In this document: piece by piece, positions 48,643 to 60,189 of the stretch
How positions within the stretch are numbered: the stretch's first letter is position 1
Layout: every line of letters begins with the position of its first letter
Assembly: GCA_034440635.1 (NCBI GenBank)
Contig: JAOTON010001028.1
Coordinates: forward strand, 496,001 to 560,000
Source: Lepas anatifera
Lineage: Eukaryota > Arthropoda > Thecostraca > Lepadidae
Length of the DNA stretch: 64,000 nucleotides
Direction: 5' to 3'
The notes under the pieces: generated by a model
The model's database searches: none
Seen by the model: only the letters and a program-made list of their open reading frames with translations
What the model was told of the DNA's origin: nothing
Program-made: the position numbers and the translations under genes

Positions 48643-48831
48643 TAATTCTTGGGGTTCAACGGCGTACCGACTGCTGAGGTCGTGCCGCGTCTGAGGGGGA
48701 AGGAGAAGGAGCTAGGCTTGATATAGGGCAGCGCGCCAAATCCTGCCTGTGGGTGGGCTCTAACCCACGACATGCAGAATGTCATAGGCCAAAGCGAGCG
48801 TGCACGCTAGCCGACTGTGCCACCAGAGCCC
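48643..48831 (-). mobile_element. SINE family 2 with 14-bp target duplication
   Basis: TGTGAGTATCTTTA (48629-48642) and TGTGAGTTTCTTTA (48832-48845) flank it, one mismatch. On the minus strand the head reads GGGCTCTGGTGGCACAGTCG, gctagcgtgcacgctcg and TCGTGGGTTAGAGCCC, a tRNA-like A/B-box pair with a degenerate B box. The body does not match SINE family 1. Length 189 bp. Confidence 0.75.
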
Positions 48832-49379
48832 TGTGAGTTTCTTTAGTAGTAACAAATTTTTACAGCCTATTCATGACTTGTTCCATGGGTACCTGTAATT
48901 TTGTTCAGGCCTTTGTGGAAATACACTGCCCGAACGCTCTCGCAGTTGGCGCACTTCAGACCTCCGGTACTCAGTTCCCCAAGGAACTCCCAAAATGACT
49001 CACTGGGCACAACCTGGCGATTTCTTTCATCTTAGCTAAGTTCCGACTTCCAGAGAAACAGTCCTCAGAGTGGCGGCCAGCACTCTGCGGCGGCGTCGCG
49101 TTATGATTTCCGCAACGTGCGTCCGAGAAGCGCTGTCTGCGCCCACTGCGCTCGCTTCCAAGACGGAGCTGGCTGCGCAGTGAATCGCCCTGAGGCCAGA
49201 CGGTGTGGTATGGCACACGGGTTGGATAGAATTCGTTCGCAGAAGAATGCTTGAGAGGCAGGACATCACATCTTCCCGGCTAGTTTGCCCCTGAGACGTG
49301 AACCTACACTCTTCTAGTTCATGGACAAGATTCAGCACAATCCCAGCTGTAAGAATAGATTGACGGAATAGATAGCTTG

Positions 49380-49475
49380 TTAAAACCCGCCCCGGTGGGC
49401 CTCCGAGCCACCTTCGCCCTGGGGGAGTGTTCAAACACCCCCTCCCCCTCCCCTCGAACTCGGCCTGAACAACCG
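49380..49475 (-). mobile_element. Solo end of a family-I TTAA element
   Basis: Reads TTAAAACCCGCCCCGGTGGG, cctccgagccaccttcgccc, gtgttcaaacacccc: the reverse of the terminal 90 bases of the copy ending at 63456. Nothing of the interior follows. Confidence 0.65.
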
Positions 49476-50713
49476 CTAACAATAACAAAGAGGAAAAGGT
49501 AAGAGCTTATTCGTTGAACTTACTCAGGACATTTACGTTCACAATTCTAAGACATCAGCATGAGAAATGCTAAATTTTATGGACACCTGCTTCGTGAAAA
49601 CTTGGCGCTGGCATGACATCAAACGGTGGCTGACCCTCCCTCTCTTGGCTGAACTCTGTGTCACCTCACCCTCGGCTGGCCAATGAGCGTCCCCCGCGTC
49701 TGGGGTAGAGCCTCAGCTAGGCTGCTGATTGGCCACCTTCCGTGACATCCCCTTCTTGTTCCTGAATGAAGGGTTGGTGGCCAGAAGCAGCCTTGGCCCA
49801 CTGCCGGTTCACCCACCGCACTGGTTCGGATGTGACAGTTGGGGTTTGATGCTCGCTGATTTCTTGGCAGGCACGAGCATTGCGTAGTGTTCTGCAGGCT
49901 AAAACGACCGCTGATGCACCACATAATGAAAATTTTGGTACTCGGTATATACTTTGATTGTTATAATCTCAGGTGGCCTTCTTTCAAAAGCTTGAGGGCA
50001 TCAGGCAGACCATGTACAAGGAAGGTGCACATGTAACTAGTACGGGCGTCACAAGTAGTATCACAACACGAGGTCAACCGATCTCAATGACCTTCCTGCC
50101 TTCCCGCGCCGTTCCACAAGGTTTGCCTTTTGTACTTTGGCTTTGAGTTTTTGTTTGTTTTATTTAATCCTAAGGTATGGAGCTTACTATGCATAACTAT
50201 CCATGATAGTATTCACCGGGGCCGGCCTATTGCTTCTTGAAAGAATAAATATTTCCGGTTACATTCAGGAGCTGGTTCAGAGAGGGAATCAAGCAATTTT
50301 CCCAACATGGGCACTGTGTCGTCTTCGCAGTTTATGTATCGTAAAACTCCTATTAGCATCGAATTTCCTTGACCCTTTTGGCAGATTTGTTTTCATTTGC
50401 TTTTATGATATTCTATTAGCGGATCCGGGAACAATTTTTGGAGGGGGTCAAACCAACGTTTTTTGGGGCCAAATCGAGAAAAAATCTAAAAAACGTAGTA
50501 CTTTCAAAGAAAGCGGCTAAAATTTGGTTCTTTTGGGAAGTCAAAAGATACTGTTTTAGGCTTTAGAGGGCGCCACGGCCCCTTTGACCCCCCCTCGGAT
50601 CGGCCAGTGTAATATTCACTAATCAAAATTGAACATGACAGCGTTCAGACAGGAAGAATTCAGTGTCCCGGCTTAACTCATACGACTCCACCGTGCACTC
50701 AGGTGCACCTGCG
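49476..50713. other. No firm feature; hAT-like piece at about 50417-50607
   Basis: The piece starts attagcGGATCCGGGAAC and ends CCTCGGATCGGCCAGTG, a weak inverted pair of the CAGTGGCGGATC type. The rest of the interval shows nothing. Confidence 0.4.
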
Positions 50714-51026
50714 ATGAGAACTTCTAAACCTACTGGGGGCGGCGGTCCTGTGGGTGGGAGCGGGGTGGGAGGAGTCGACACCGGAAACCACGGTCAGTCC
50801 GCCGACGCAGTCACAGTCGCCGGCGCGACGCACGGGCCTTTGTGTCAGCGGCGAGCCCGCCGGTGCAGCAGGGGCGGCAGTGGTGGGCGAAGGTGGTGGT
50901 GAACTCTGCTCCTGCCGCTTATCTGGCGCGGTCGTCTGACGTTGAGTGGGACCCGGTCGGCCAGGCGCGCTATCTTCATGACTTTCCCTACATAAGAGGA
51001 GGCAGCGAGTCTGATTCAGACCAGAA
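50714..51026 (+). CDS. Doubtful coding exon, GC-rich, unrecognised
   Basis: An isolated GC-rich island in AT-rich surroundings. One frame starts at ATG 50714 (MRTSKPTGGGGPVGG) and closes at 50902. A second frame, open from about 50732, gives RQWWAKVVVNSAPAAYLARS and then SDVEWDPVGQARYLHDFPYI, ending in a Ser/Asp-rich tail at a GAA|GTGAGT donor in phase 2. The protein-like composition at the 3' end and the good donor suggest a real exon, and the two frames may be joined by an intron or broken by an indel. Stop-poor GC-rich DNA could also explain it, since the minus strand is open as well. Confidence 0.3.
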
Positions 51027-52726
51027 GTGAGTCCCAAGTTGTTGCTCGATGTGATACTAGTGAACACTGTTTCTCTGCACAATCGTTATTTTGAGGCAGA
51101 CTGCTAGCCCTCGACGTCCAACGTTGTGCAATGCTGGGAAAATGAGTCGGAAATGATCCGAATTCCCCTCTTGTTTGACATGTCTGATAACCTAACTGTC
51201 CGCATTCAAAGATTATTATCAGCGATTCAGACAGCTGAAATTGCTTATGTTATCAGAAAGAGCAAATTAAGGCTGGGCTGTGGGTTTGTAAAGAAACTGG
51301 AACCTGATCTGGTTGATGAGCACCGCACGATTCGAAATCCAATATTCTGACCCAGATTGAGGAGACTTCTAGCTGGGTTTACATGACCTGCTGACCTAGA
51401 AGCAATACAGTTTTATGTGATATGTGAGCTCCCTAGATGGACGTATTTGGCAGCCGGTGCCTAGTTATTACCGTGCCTTCTGCCCTGTAAAGGAGTAAAC
51501 TTGCAAAGCCTGCATGGCAGAACCAGATGGAGCAGGCAGGAAAGTATGCACGATAGTCAAGTCCACTAATTGCTGCACCAGGATGCCATCGTGCCGATAT
51601 GTCAAGCCTGCGAGGAATATTATTCTCTAATTTAAAAGTTTAAGCTCATGTGATCACCAAGACCCGGGACTTGTTACGTCTCTTACTTATTTGTAAAATA
51701 TTCTGGCTCAATTTTAGAAATTCACCCATTTCCATGTAAGCCTTTTTTATCGTTTTAGTTTCCTTTCAATAAGATTGAGGACATGAAGACCAGTTGAAGG
51801 CAAAAATGAATTAAAATGAGGGTGGGGAGTGGGAATTTCTCTCTGCTTATATGTGGTATTGGGAAATTATATGGAAATTATAAGTGGTACCAATGGATGA
51901 AAATGCGATTTGGCGTTCAATATTTAATCCGTCTAGGGTTTATTCGATTACATTGTGACTTGTCCACAAACTTAAGCACATATTTCTGCTTTTAATTTTC
52001 AGGATGTTTTCACGTGAGACCCTACCTGTTATGTCAGCTTTTGGCCCAATACCAACATATCATATTCAAGTGTTTCACTTTTTCTGACCAACACTGAGGC
52101 TAGAAATTAAAAACTAAGAATTGTGACCACATATTTATGAGTAGTTTGCTACCCCTTTAACACCGGTAAGACACATAAAAAGCACACACAAAAACTTACT
52201 TACGGGGAAGTTACTTACGAAAACTTACTTACGGGTGAGGAAACTTCGTGGGCGAATCTGGGCGGCCATTAAACGTCCACAGGGAGGAGCATGTTCGTTA
52301 GGGGTGTCCAGATTTCGGTATTTTCGAAAAATCATAGAAAGCCGTGGTTTTTCCCATGGTTTCAAACCTTCTGAGTTCATATATGCACAATAAATCAGGT
52401 TTAAACAACATTTAAGGGTCGCGAATTTGATTTCAAAATGGGAATTTTGGCCATTTTTGGCCAAAATTAGGACAAAAGTGCATATAACCAGACCGTTATG
52501 GACAGTATCAATATAAATGCATGTTAATTGAACAGAATAGCTCATTAGCTTTCGTTTGATACCAGTTTTATGTTAATATCACTTTTGGTTGACTTTTTAT
52601 AGGCGTCCAATCATACCGTTATGGCCCGTCTCTGAGCGCCACTAACCCAGCGTGGGTTCAATTCCAGCTGCAGGGCGCTCTACTGAAGGCAGTGAAAACG
52701 CTGCGATTGACTGCTGTTTAGCGAAA
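51027..52726. other. No recognised feature
   Basis: A 74-codon frame at 51126-51350 has ordinary composition but no start context, splice partner or known relative. Around 52620-52700 a tRNA-like gtgggttcaattcc (B box) suggests another decayed SINE. Confidence 0.35.
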
Positions 52727-52863
52727 TGCTACTGGTATTGCACCCATATTTTCGAACGCACTTTACAATTAATTAAATACTTGACTATTTATTTAGCTAG
52801 TTATTTGATTAATTCAGATATCAATTGATTAAGCCCTGCACGTAGGTACAGTTACAGCTAAGG

Positions 52864-53747
52864 ATGCGCATTTTGTTTTCAGGCCGGGACAGACGCTGCG
52901 GCCAATTAGGAAGTAAAGCATTGCGTTTCTGTCTGTTTGGCCTTTGTGTTTTGTATGGCATGGCCCAATCACAGTCAAGAACGTGGTCCGCCACCACATA
53001 CGACTTGGTTGGGCACCCGTTACCAACCATAACGGGTGCAAAGTTTCCAATTTCCAGCCAGTTCCTGAGGCGCTTTCTCCACGCCACACAAGAAGAAAAA
53101 TGCCGGATGAGGCGTCTATGAATACTATTGACGAAGGCGAGCGGTTTTGGAAGATGGCACGCATCAAAACATTGCAGCACAGAGCCCATAAGGTAAAAGT
53201 GACTAAGCTGTGGGAGACATGGAGGTGCTTGCAGGAAAGCAAGAGCGACGCCAGCTCTGACCGACACGAGGTGTTTCGGAAGGCTCGGAACGAGCTGTGC
53301 GACATCGCGACACCTTATTCGCAGAAGGGATACTGGACGACAGGCTGCTGATGCTCGCTCCAAGCAGGAGGATATATGCTTCTACCAAAATAAACGCGAA
53401 GACCTTGTCAGCACCAACAGAGGTCTGGATAAGCTATACAAAAGGAGAAACAAAAGGACGAAAGAGAAGATATGGAGCTGAGAACCGAGAAAAGGTGAGA
53501 AGAGAAAGCAAAGCAGAAGACTCATGAGTGAACAGCCGAAAGCAGTTCGCTCACAAGAGCAAATAGAGGTGGATGAGGACGAGATGGACGAAGAGCAGGA
53601 CATGACGTGGGCCCCGGGTACGAAGCAACCGAGGAAAAAGGATATCAACCTCATTCTGCACCAAAATATCATGCATCAGTCAAGACACTGTATTACACAC
53701 AGCTTTTCATGTTTGTTGACCGGCTGGGCGTGGAGGAGAAGCTGTGA
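52864..53747 (+). pseudogene. Degenerate reading frame, left palindrome arm
   Basis: Protein-like pieces in changing frames: ASMNTIDEGERFWKMARIKT, LQHRAHKVKVTKLWETWRCL, ASSDRHEVFRKARNELCDIA, then in another frame RSKQEDICFYQNKREDLVST, then KAVRSQEQIEVDEDEMDEEQ, and an end FMFVDRLGVEEKL before TGA at 53745. Frame changes between pieces indicate introns or decay. The charged, helical composition and repeated occurrence suggest a transposon-borne gene, but I do not recognise the family. No replication domain is visible. Confidence 0.5.
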
Positions 53748-53815
53748 GCCTTGCTGCGTCGCATGGTGCGTGCACCAACGCAAAAAACCGCACCATGCGA
53801 TCATTGCAGCAGGGC

Positions 53816-54968
53816 TCACAGCTCCTCCTCCAGGCTCAGCCGGTCAGTAAACATAAAAAGCTTTCCGTAGTACAGCGTCTTGGTTGATGGTGATAATAAT
53901 TGTTAGGTTTAACGACGCTCCAGGTGCCAATGTTATACGGCGTCACCACCTCTCACCCTGTTGGGGGTAAGATCGACCTATTCAGAAGCTCCGTCGGGAC
54001 TCGAACCTGGGACCGGTGGCTTAGTGGATAGACGCGTTATCCACTAAGTCACCCATCCCCGTCTTGGCTGATACGTGATATTTTGGTGCAGAATAAGAAT
54101 GACGTTCTTTTTCCTCGGTTGCATCGCACCCAAGTGTCCACGCCATGTCCTGCTCTTCGTCTATCTCGCCCCCATCGACCTCCATTTCCTCTTGTGAGTG
54201 AACTGCTTTCGACTGGTCATCCAAGACTTTGCATCGTCTCGGCTTCGTCTGCTTTGCTTTCTCCTCTAGCTCTTTTAGGTTCTCAGCTCCATATCTTCTC
54301 TTTCGTCCTTTTGTTTCTCTTTTTGTATAGCTTATCCAGACCTCTCATGGTACTGACAAGGTCTTCGCGTTTATTTTGGTAGAAGCTTATATCCTCCTGC
54401 TTGGAGCGAGCATCAGCAGCCTGTCGTCCAGTATCCCTTCTGCGAATAAGGTGTCGCGATGTCGCACAGCTCGTTCAGAGCCTTCCGAAACACCTCGCGT
54501 CGGTCAGAGCTGGCGTCGCTCTTGCTTTCCTGCAAGCACCTCCATGTCTCCCACAGCTTAGTCAGTTTTACCTTATGGGCTCAGTGCTGCAATATTTTGA
54601 TGCGCGTCATCTTCCAAAACTGCTCAGCTTCGTCAATAGTATTCATAGACGCCTCATCCGGCATTCTGCGTCTTGCTTGGCTTGGAGAAAACGCCTCAGG
54701 ACCTGACTGGAAATTGGAAACTTTGCAACCGTTATGGTTGGTAACGGGTGCCCAGCCAAGTCGTATGTGGTGGCGGATCACGTTCTTGACTGTGATTGGG
54801 CCATGCCATACAAAACACAATGGTCAAACAGACAGAAACACAATTATTTACTTCCAAATTGACCTGCACCGTCTGTCCCAGCCTGAAAACAGAATGTGCA
54901 TCATTAGCTGTGACTGTACCTACGTGCAGGGCTTAATCAATCGGTATCTGAATAAATCAATTAATTAG
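53816..54968 (-). pseudogene. Degenerate reading frame, right palindrome arm
   Basis: Inverted copy of the frame in the left arm: ASMNTIDEAEQFWKMTRIKI on the minus strand, KAVHSQEEMEVDGGEIDEEQ, and an end FMFTDRLSLEEEL before the TGA at 53818-53816. The two copies run towards each other and end about 70 bases apart. A SINE at about 53890-54060 splits the 3' part. Plus-strand open frames at 54401-54968 are the antisense of this gene. Confidence 0.5.
53890..54060 (-). mobile_element. SINE family 1, copy with a different, tRNA-Arg-like head
   Basis: On the minus strand the head reads GGTGACTTAGTGGATAACGC, gtctatccactaagccacc and GGTCCCAGGTTCGAGTCCC, with an exact B box GGTTCGAGTCC. The 3' domain reads CCCCAACAGGGTGAGAGGTG, GTGACGCCGTATAACATTGG and GCGTCGTTAAACCTAACAAT, matching the domain of the copy at 38165. 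It interrupts homology between the palindrome arms, so it inserted after the arms formed. Confidence 0.82.
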
Positions 54969-55040
54969 CTAATTAAATAGTTAAGAAGTTAATTAACTGT
55001 AAAGCGCGTTAGAAAATATGGGTGCAGTATCAGTAGCATA

Positions 55041-56265
55041 GGTGAACCTCTTTGTGCGAAAGTAAACTCCCTTGTTAAACAATCGAAACTCAACATTCGT
55101 ATATCTTGACAATGTTAGAACATCGTAACAAGCAGCCTGGAACTATCAGATAGAATCTCAGCACCCCAGTGTCCTTCAGGTACAAAAACTCATCATGCCT
55201 GTAATTCTGGTGTGGAGTGAAGTGCACTATCCCCGGAACAGTGTACCTAGCCTCCTGTAACTTGTGCAACAAAATGAATAAGTGCTGAAAATATGTGGGA
55301 GAATCCAAGCGACCAGTTTGACGGAGATTCAACGAGCAACGAACATGGGATGGCAAGCAACACCAGAAACACCTTTTGGCAACCATTTTCCTCAGGAACA
55401 TAGCAGCACAACACCTCCTGAACAACCGCTATCCATATAGATCCCAGAAAAGCGAAGGGCCGTCCTAACCGAAAAATAGCAGAATACATTCATTTCCAGA
55501 CAATAAAGCCATCTCTTGATAAAGAATAGCACATCTTGATAAATCCTTTCCATGTAACTTCTAGACACCAATGCTGTTGAATCTCAATTGATATTGAGAG
55601 TTTGGTCGGAATCCAATCATGTTTACCCATGACTGTGAATTTTGTAGCTGAGATATTGCTGTTTACCATCATTTTATGCCAAATATCGATCCGAAGACGT
55701 TCTGCGAACGAAATATTCTCGAATTTTGATTGCGATAATTTTTTTAATGTTGTTTCGAATTATTGTGAGAAAGCAAAAAAAACTTAATATTCCTTTCGAG
55801 GTTGTCTAATGATTTAAAGCCTAGTTCAAATATTTTCATTCAACACCATGCTGCGTTGGAAACACTGGTCAGTGGTCAAAATGAGTCTGAAGCATTGATA
55901 TGAGTTTCTGACCAAATTCACGGGGCAGACTTCGAGTCTGGTGTCAATTTCTTGTCATTGACAGTTTACAATTTAGACATTTTCAATGTTATCTATTTTT
56001 CTAAAACGTCTTAGCTACAGATTCTTAGCAATTAGAACCTGGAACCCAGACAGATTGCATTACTTGTATTATAATCTACTATATAAAATGATATCTCATT
56101 TATTGGCGCTCGACCAGCAGGTGACGTCACAAGTCAGGTCTCACGCGAAAAACTGTAGGTACATATGCTGTTGAAAAGTGGAAAGAAATATGCAGATCTG
56201 AATTTTCCTCTGGACAAAATAAAACTTCGTCGAATACCGAATGAGCGCCCGAGACGGCTACCACC
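55041..56265. other. No recognised feature
   Basis: AT-rich DNA with only short chance frames. Nothing functional seen. Confidence 0.45.
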
Positions 56266-56421
56266 ATGCAACGGCGGATCCAGAACTTCATTTTGGTGGG
56301 GGCTAGTGGCTCGAACCTCCCCAACTTTATCTCGCTTCAGCCTCCGCCTATGCATTAGCTATAGGCAATATGACATTTTGGGGGGCTTGAGCGTCCCTAG
56401 TCCACCCTGAATCCGCCACTG
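56266..56421. mobile_element. hAT-like short element
   Basis: Starts CAACGGCGGATCCAGAAC and ends CACCCTGAATCCGCCACTG, an inverted pair of the window's common hAT type, about 156 bp. The flanking 8-mers do not match clearly. Confidence 0.55.
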
Positions 56422-58555
56422 GTGGTAAGTCGATTAAAGACTGTTCCGTCAGGAAGCAAAAAATACGTTTTTTTCTTCAGTATTTGTTCACACTGACGTT
56501 TAATTAAGAAATAATGGTGACCACTGGAAAGCTCTTAAATACGCATGACAATTCCATCCACAAAACTTGAAACGCCAAAGGTTCAAAGATACAGGGCTTC
56601 TTGTTTGCCAAAGTGACAGGAGAGTGACGGCAGAGAGACCTCGGTACCAGATGGCAGGAAAATTTACCAAATTTAGTGGAATTTAAAGAGGACAGCAATT
56701 TCTGTATGTACGTTTGTCCCCACTGAAGGGGTTAGCTATTCCATGGGGGCATGGCCCCATGGCTCACTTGGTCGCAACACCCCTGAAACTAAGTGATTTC
56801 CAGTCATTTTTTTGGTAACTACCTTGGTAGTGCCAAAGAAATGACTAAAAGCCCAAGAATCGATCAATAAAAATAATTTGTCTCGTACTTAGCCACCCAT
56901 CATTTAAAAGCTCTTTTTGAAAGAAACTGTTGCGTATCGCATCAAATTCAGTTCGGTGTATTTTCCTGATAAAGGTCTTGGAAACAAAATGGTATACGGT
57001 AGAGAAGTTTCAAATTCTAATCAAGATAGCTGCTTGTCGGGTTTTGTGCCTCAGCACTTTTTTAAACCTAATGGTTTGTAAACTTTTCATGAGAAATATC
57101 ATATTACGGTGACCCCAGGGACAAATATTTGACAAACAGGTTAAACGCGGTAATGAATAACATGCTTAATTGTTTCTTCCAATTGAAACCTTACTATAGA
57201 TATATTGGCAAGGGTACACCTGTCAAATTGTTTCAAGAAATTTATATACGGGTATATGTGTCTGCATTAAATCCAGATCCGAATCGAGCTCTCGGCTCCT
57301 CCACCCGAAGTGTATGCCTGGCTGCACCATTGGTACCCTGATGTACCGCAGATGTATGTTACCGTGACGTGTCCTGAGAGGCGACCCCGGCTGTAATGAG
57401 AACGGTATTTTCGTCCCTGGCAACAAGCCAGGGGTGATTTGATGATTCATTTGAAGGGTTGCATCATGATGGTCAATGTCAGGCTGCTGAGCTATATTCC
57501 TTATCACGACAGGAATGCCTGCAAAGAGATGCGGCCAGACAGGGGTGGATCCAGGGGGAGGGCAATCCAGCCATGGTTTTCCAAAGCGATCCAATTTTTC
57601 ATAGTTTTAGCCGATTGAGCCAGCTTTCCAAAAAAAACATGCTTTTCACGATTTTGCTCAGGCTGCCCCTCAAATATTTTGCTCAAATGCGCCTTTGCAT
57701 TTGGGGAGATTATCCCACTCGTTGATAGCTAAAGAGGAAGGAAGCAAAGGAAAAGAACTAAGTAAATCATCTTTTGGCACCCATATGAGTTACAGCCTTA
57801 TAAAAATAAAACTTCCTACTTGAAGCCCAGAATTTCGCAATAGTCATACTGTATACTGCACCGCAAGGCTTGTGGGTGAATACTGTGCCGGGATACGCGA
57901 CGGAAAACGCTGTGCCGGAGCATTCATCCTTATGACTAGACTGTGCCGCACTGTCTGGAGGAAATGCCACTATCCAGAGGCACCGCTAAAACACAGTCCA
58001 AGTGCTGGAAATTGCGTCTTTGAATGGAAGTTAGGCAAAGGCATTATGTTTTTTCACCATTAAGATAAGACAATGTATGCTAAAAACGCCAGCTCCCATC
58101 CGAAATTCGATGAGTTCTGGGTCCTCGAGGGAAAATTTCTGGTCGGTAGTAGGTTGAGATTAACTAGCCCCCTTACTTTTTGCCGGTGATTATAGGCATA
58201 AGAGCAGGCGTATGGAAGCCATGCCTCCACTCCATAATCGAGATTCTAAACCATTCACCCTATGGCGTTGACTTGATTGGAATAACTTAGAAGTACACCG
58301 TGTCCTCACCCCCTTTCCCCATAATGTCTGGATGTACCGATGTTCATGCCGGTGATGACACTTATGAGGAAAAGTTTTCTTTCGTAAAGGCCAGCCGGGC
58401 CCCTTCAAAACAAAATGTCAAGCTCAAAGTGATACGCATGGCTACCATCCGCCCGCAATAATTAGCATAGCTGTTGGGGCACGTATGCATTATGCTTGCG
58501 ATAATGGATATGATCAGGTGCTTATAGTTCGGAAAATCATCGGGGATGGCCACAC
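56422..58555. other. No firm feature; dispersed fragments
   Basis: A hAT-like start CAGGGGTGGATCCAGGGGGA at 57540 lacks a right end. The piece 57760-57880 (aaacttcctacttgaagcccagaatttcgcaat) recurs diverged at 59757-59830. No exon recognised. Confidence 0.4.
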
Positions 58556-59400
58556 TTAACACGCGCATTGACGAGGGTTTGAGCCACCTTCGCCTTGACG
58601 TGGGGAGGGGCGGGTACCTGCCCCCCTAAGATCTCGAGAACCGCGCTAGGTAGTGAAAAACGGTAAACGGCGTTGGATAGCCCATCCACTTCTCCATCGA
58701 CAATATGTGAACCATTTTTTTCAGGTCACATTTAAGGTCACTAGAGGTCAAAACATGCCGTCATAGGGATAACATGTAAATTACGTTTTTCGGTCATTTC
58801 ATCTGAACAAGTAAAGATAGAGCAAAACGATTTAAACTGTATGAATACTCGCAGCAAGCTGAATCGAATGATATATATTAAGACCTTGCTAGGTCAAATC
58901 AAGGATTTGACCTGACCTGAGCTCAGGTCTTGGTCAAATTGGATAAAATGTATATAATTAGAACTGCAAATGACAAGGCGAATATAATGCAGTTAAATAA
59001 AATGTTCTATCTCTATTTATTACTGAGTTATTTAGATTAAACCATTTTTCCTATATATTTCCAATGGAGAGGTCATGCCTCGTACCTGACCTTAGGTCAT
59101 CGATATAAAAAATACTGGAACATATTTTAGAGAACTCGGTGGGGCCATTGTGTGATATGAGTTTCAATTGGATACGTTCACCCTGTTCCGACTTATGCTT
59201 CTTAAACTTTTTTTAGGTCAGGTCACTTGACCTGTACTGGTGACCTAACCTGAGATGACCTAACCATTTTGACATAAGTTGTAACAATGATAAGAGAAAG
59301 AGCTTTGCCAAGTACGGCGGCACTACGCGCCGCCGTTTGTATGCTATCTCCGAAAACCCGAGGGGGCGGGTACCCGTCCCCCCGTCAATGCGCGTGCTAA
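58556..59400 (-). mobile_element. TTAA element, family B, reversed copy
   Basis: Starts TTAACACGCGCATTGACGAG and ends CCCCGTCAATGCGCGTGCTAA, inverted ends, about 845 bp; the right site has changed to CTAA. It is collinear in reverse with 10436-11306 (cccatccacttctccatcga, tagggataacatgtaaat, gacctgacctgagctcagg). Confidence 0.85.
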
Positions 59401-59549
59401 GACAGTGCTAATAGTCACCGTATCCTATGGTCATAGTGAGGTTTAGGTGTTTCTTAGCCTTCCCCGATACCTGACCGCAAAAGACCGATGCAAAATCCAT
59501 AGAATTTAAGACGTTTAAATTTAAAGGTTATTTTAAAATTTCTTCATGC

Positions 59550-59612
59550 TTTATTGGGAGTGCCTGGGCACCCCGAAAGAGATATAAATCCTAAATCCCC
59601 ACCCCTGGATAT
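59550..59612 (-). repeat. Solo end of the element that carries the array at 12375
   Basis: Reads gggagtgcctgggcacccc, gaaagagatataaat, ccccacccctgg; its reverse matches CAGGGGTGTAATTTTCTATC and TTTGGGGTGCCCAAGCACCC at 12374. Confidence 0.5.
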
Positions 59613-59906
59613 GATGTAGGAATGGGGTCACGGTCACTTATCGTGCAGTTGTCAAATGCAACAGTCGAGGCAGTGACGTGAAATCGGAGGGAGGAATGAA
59701 GCGACGATAAGATAGACCGATGTTGTGCAAGGGCACCACATAAGTGTTCTGGTAAGAAAACTTCCTACTTGGAGCCTAGCATTTCGCAATGACCATACAT
59801 TATACCGCACATGGGTGCCAGACGATAATTTCCTTAGTTTCCTTCCTTTGCTTCCTTCCCCATTAGTTATCAACGTGCGAGATAATCTCTTCAAATGAAG
59901 TAAGAG

Positions 59907-60180
59907 CAGGAACGTAGCCAGGATTTCGCTCAGGGAGGGGCGGCGCCTCGAAAAGGACCCCTGCGACAGCCCCAAAGGGCACTGATGGGTAAAAGGGCCC
60001 TGCTTGTTACAGAATAGAGTGCTGAAGAGGGCTTAAGAGGGCCCTGTCTGGTGTAAAATGTCAAATTTGGCCACAGAGCATAGTGCGGGCGAGCGCTTCG
60101 CGCGGCTCGTGTCCTCAGGGGGCCCTTCGGGCCCTCAGGCGGGGCGGCTGTCCCTGCCGCCCCCCTTAGCTACGCCCCTG
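59907..60180. mobile_element. hAT-type short element, 274 bp, with 8-bp target duplication
   Basis: CAGGAACGTAGCCAGGATTT at the left and CCTTAGCTACGCCCCTG at the right; AGTAAGAG flanks both sides (59899-59906 and 60181-60188). GC-rich interior with no long frame. It lies just upstream of the CpG-rich region of the 60961 gene. Confidence 0.88.
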
Positions 60181-60189
60181 AGTAAGAGA

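Larger units (their letters stand above)
52727..55040. repeat. Giant near-spacerless palindrome with tail-to-tail degenerate frames
   Basis: The left arm (52727-53775) and right arm (about 53788-55040) are inverted copies. Matching landmarks: tgcacccatatttt at the outer ends, CTGCACGTAGGTACAGT, GACTTGGTTGGGCACCCGTT, GGAGACATGGAGGTGCTTGC, CTGCACCAAAATATCA, GACCGGCTG, and CGCATGGTGCG beside the centre. Only about 15-20 bases separate the arms. The right arm is longer because a SINE sits in it. Arms differ at scattered positions, so the duplication is not recent. Confidence 0.9.

Noticed and set aside
54401..54968. Long plus-strand frames in the right palindrome arm, mirrored by minus-strand frames at 52821-53363
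   Set aside because: They are antisense to the better-supported frame in both arms; the sense frame has the acidic and charged segments and a shared C-terminal end.
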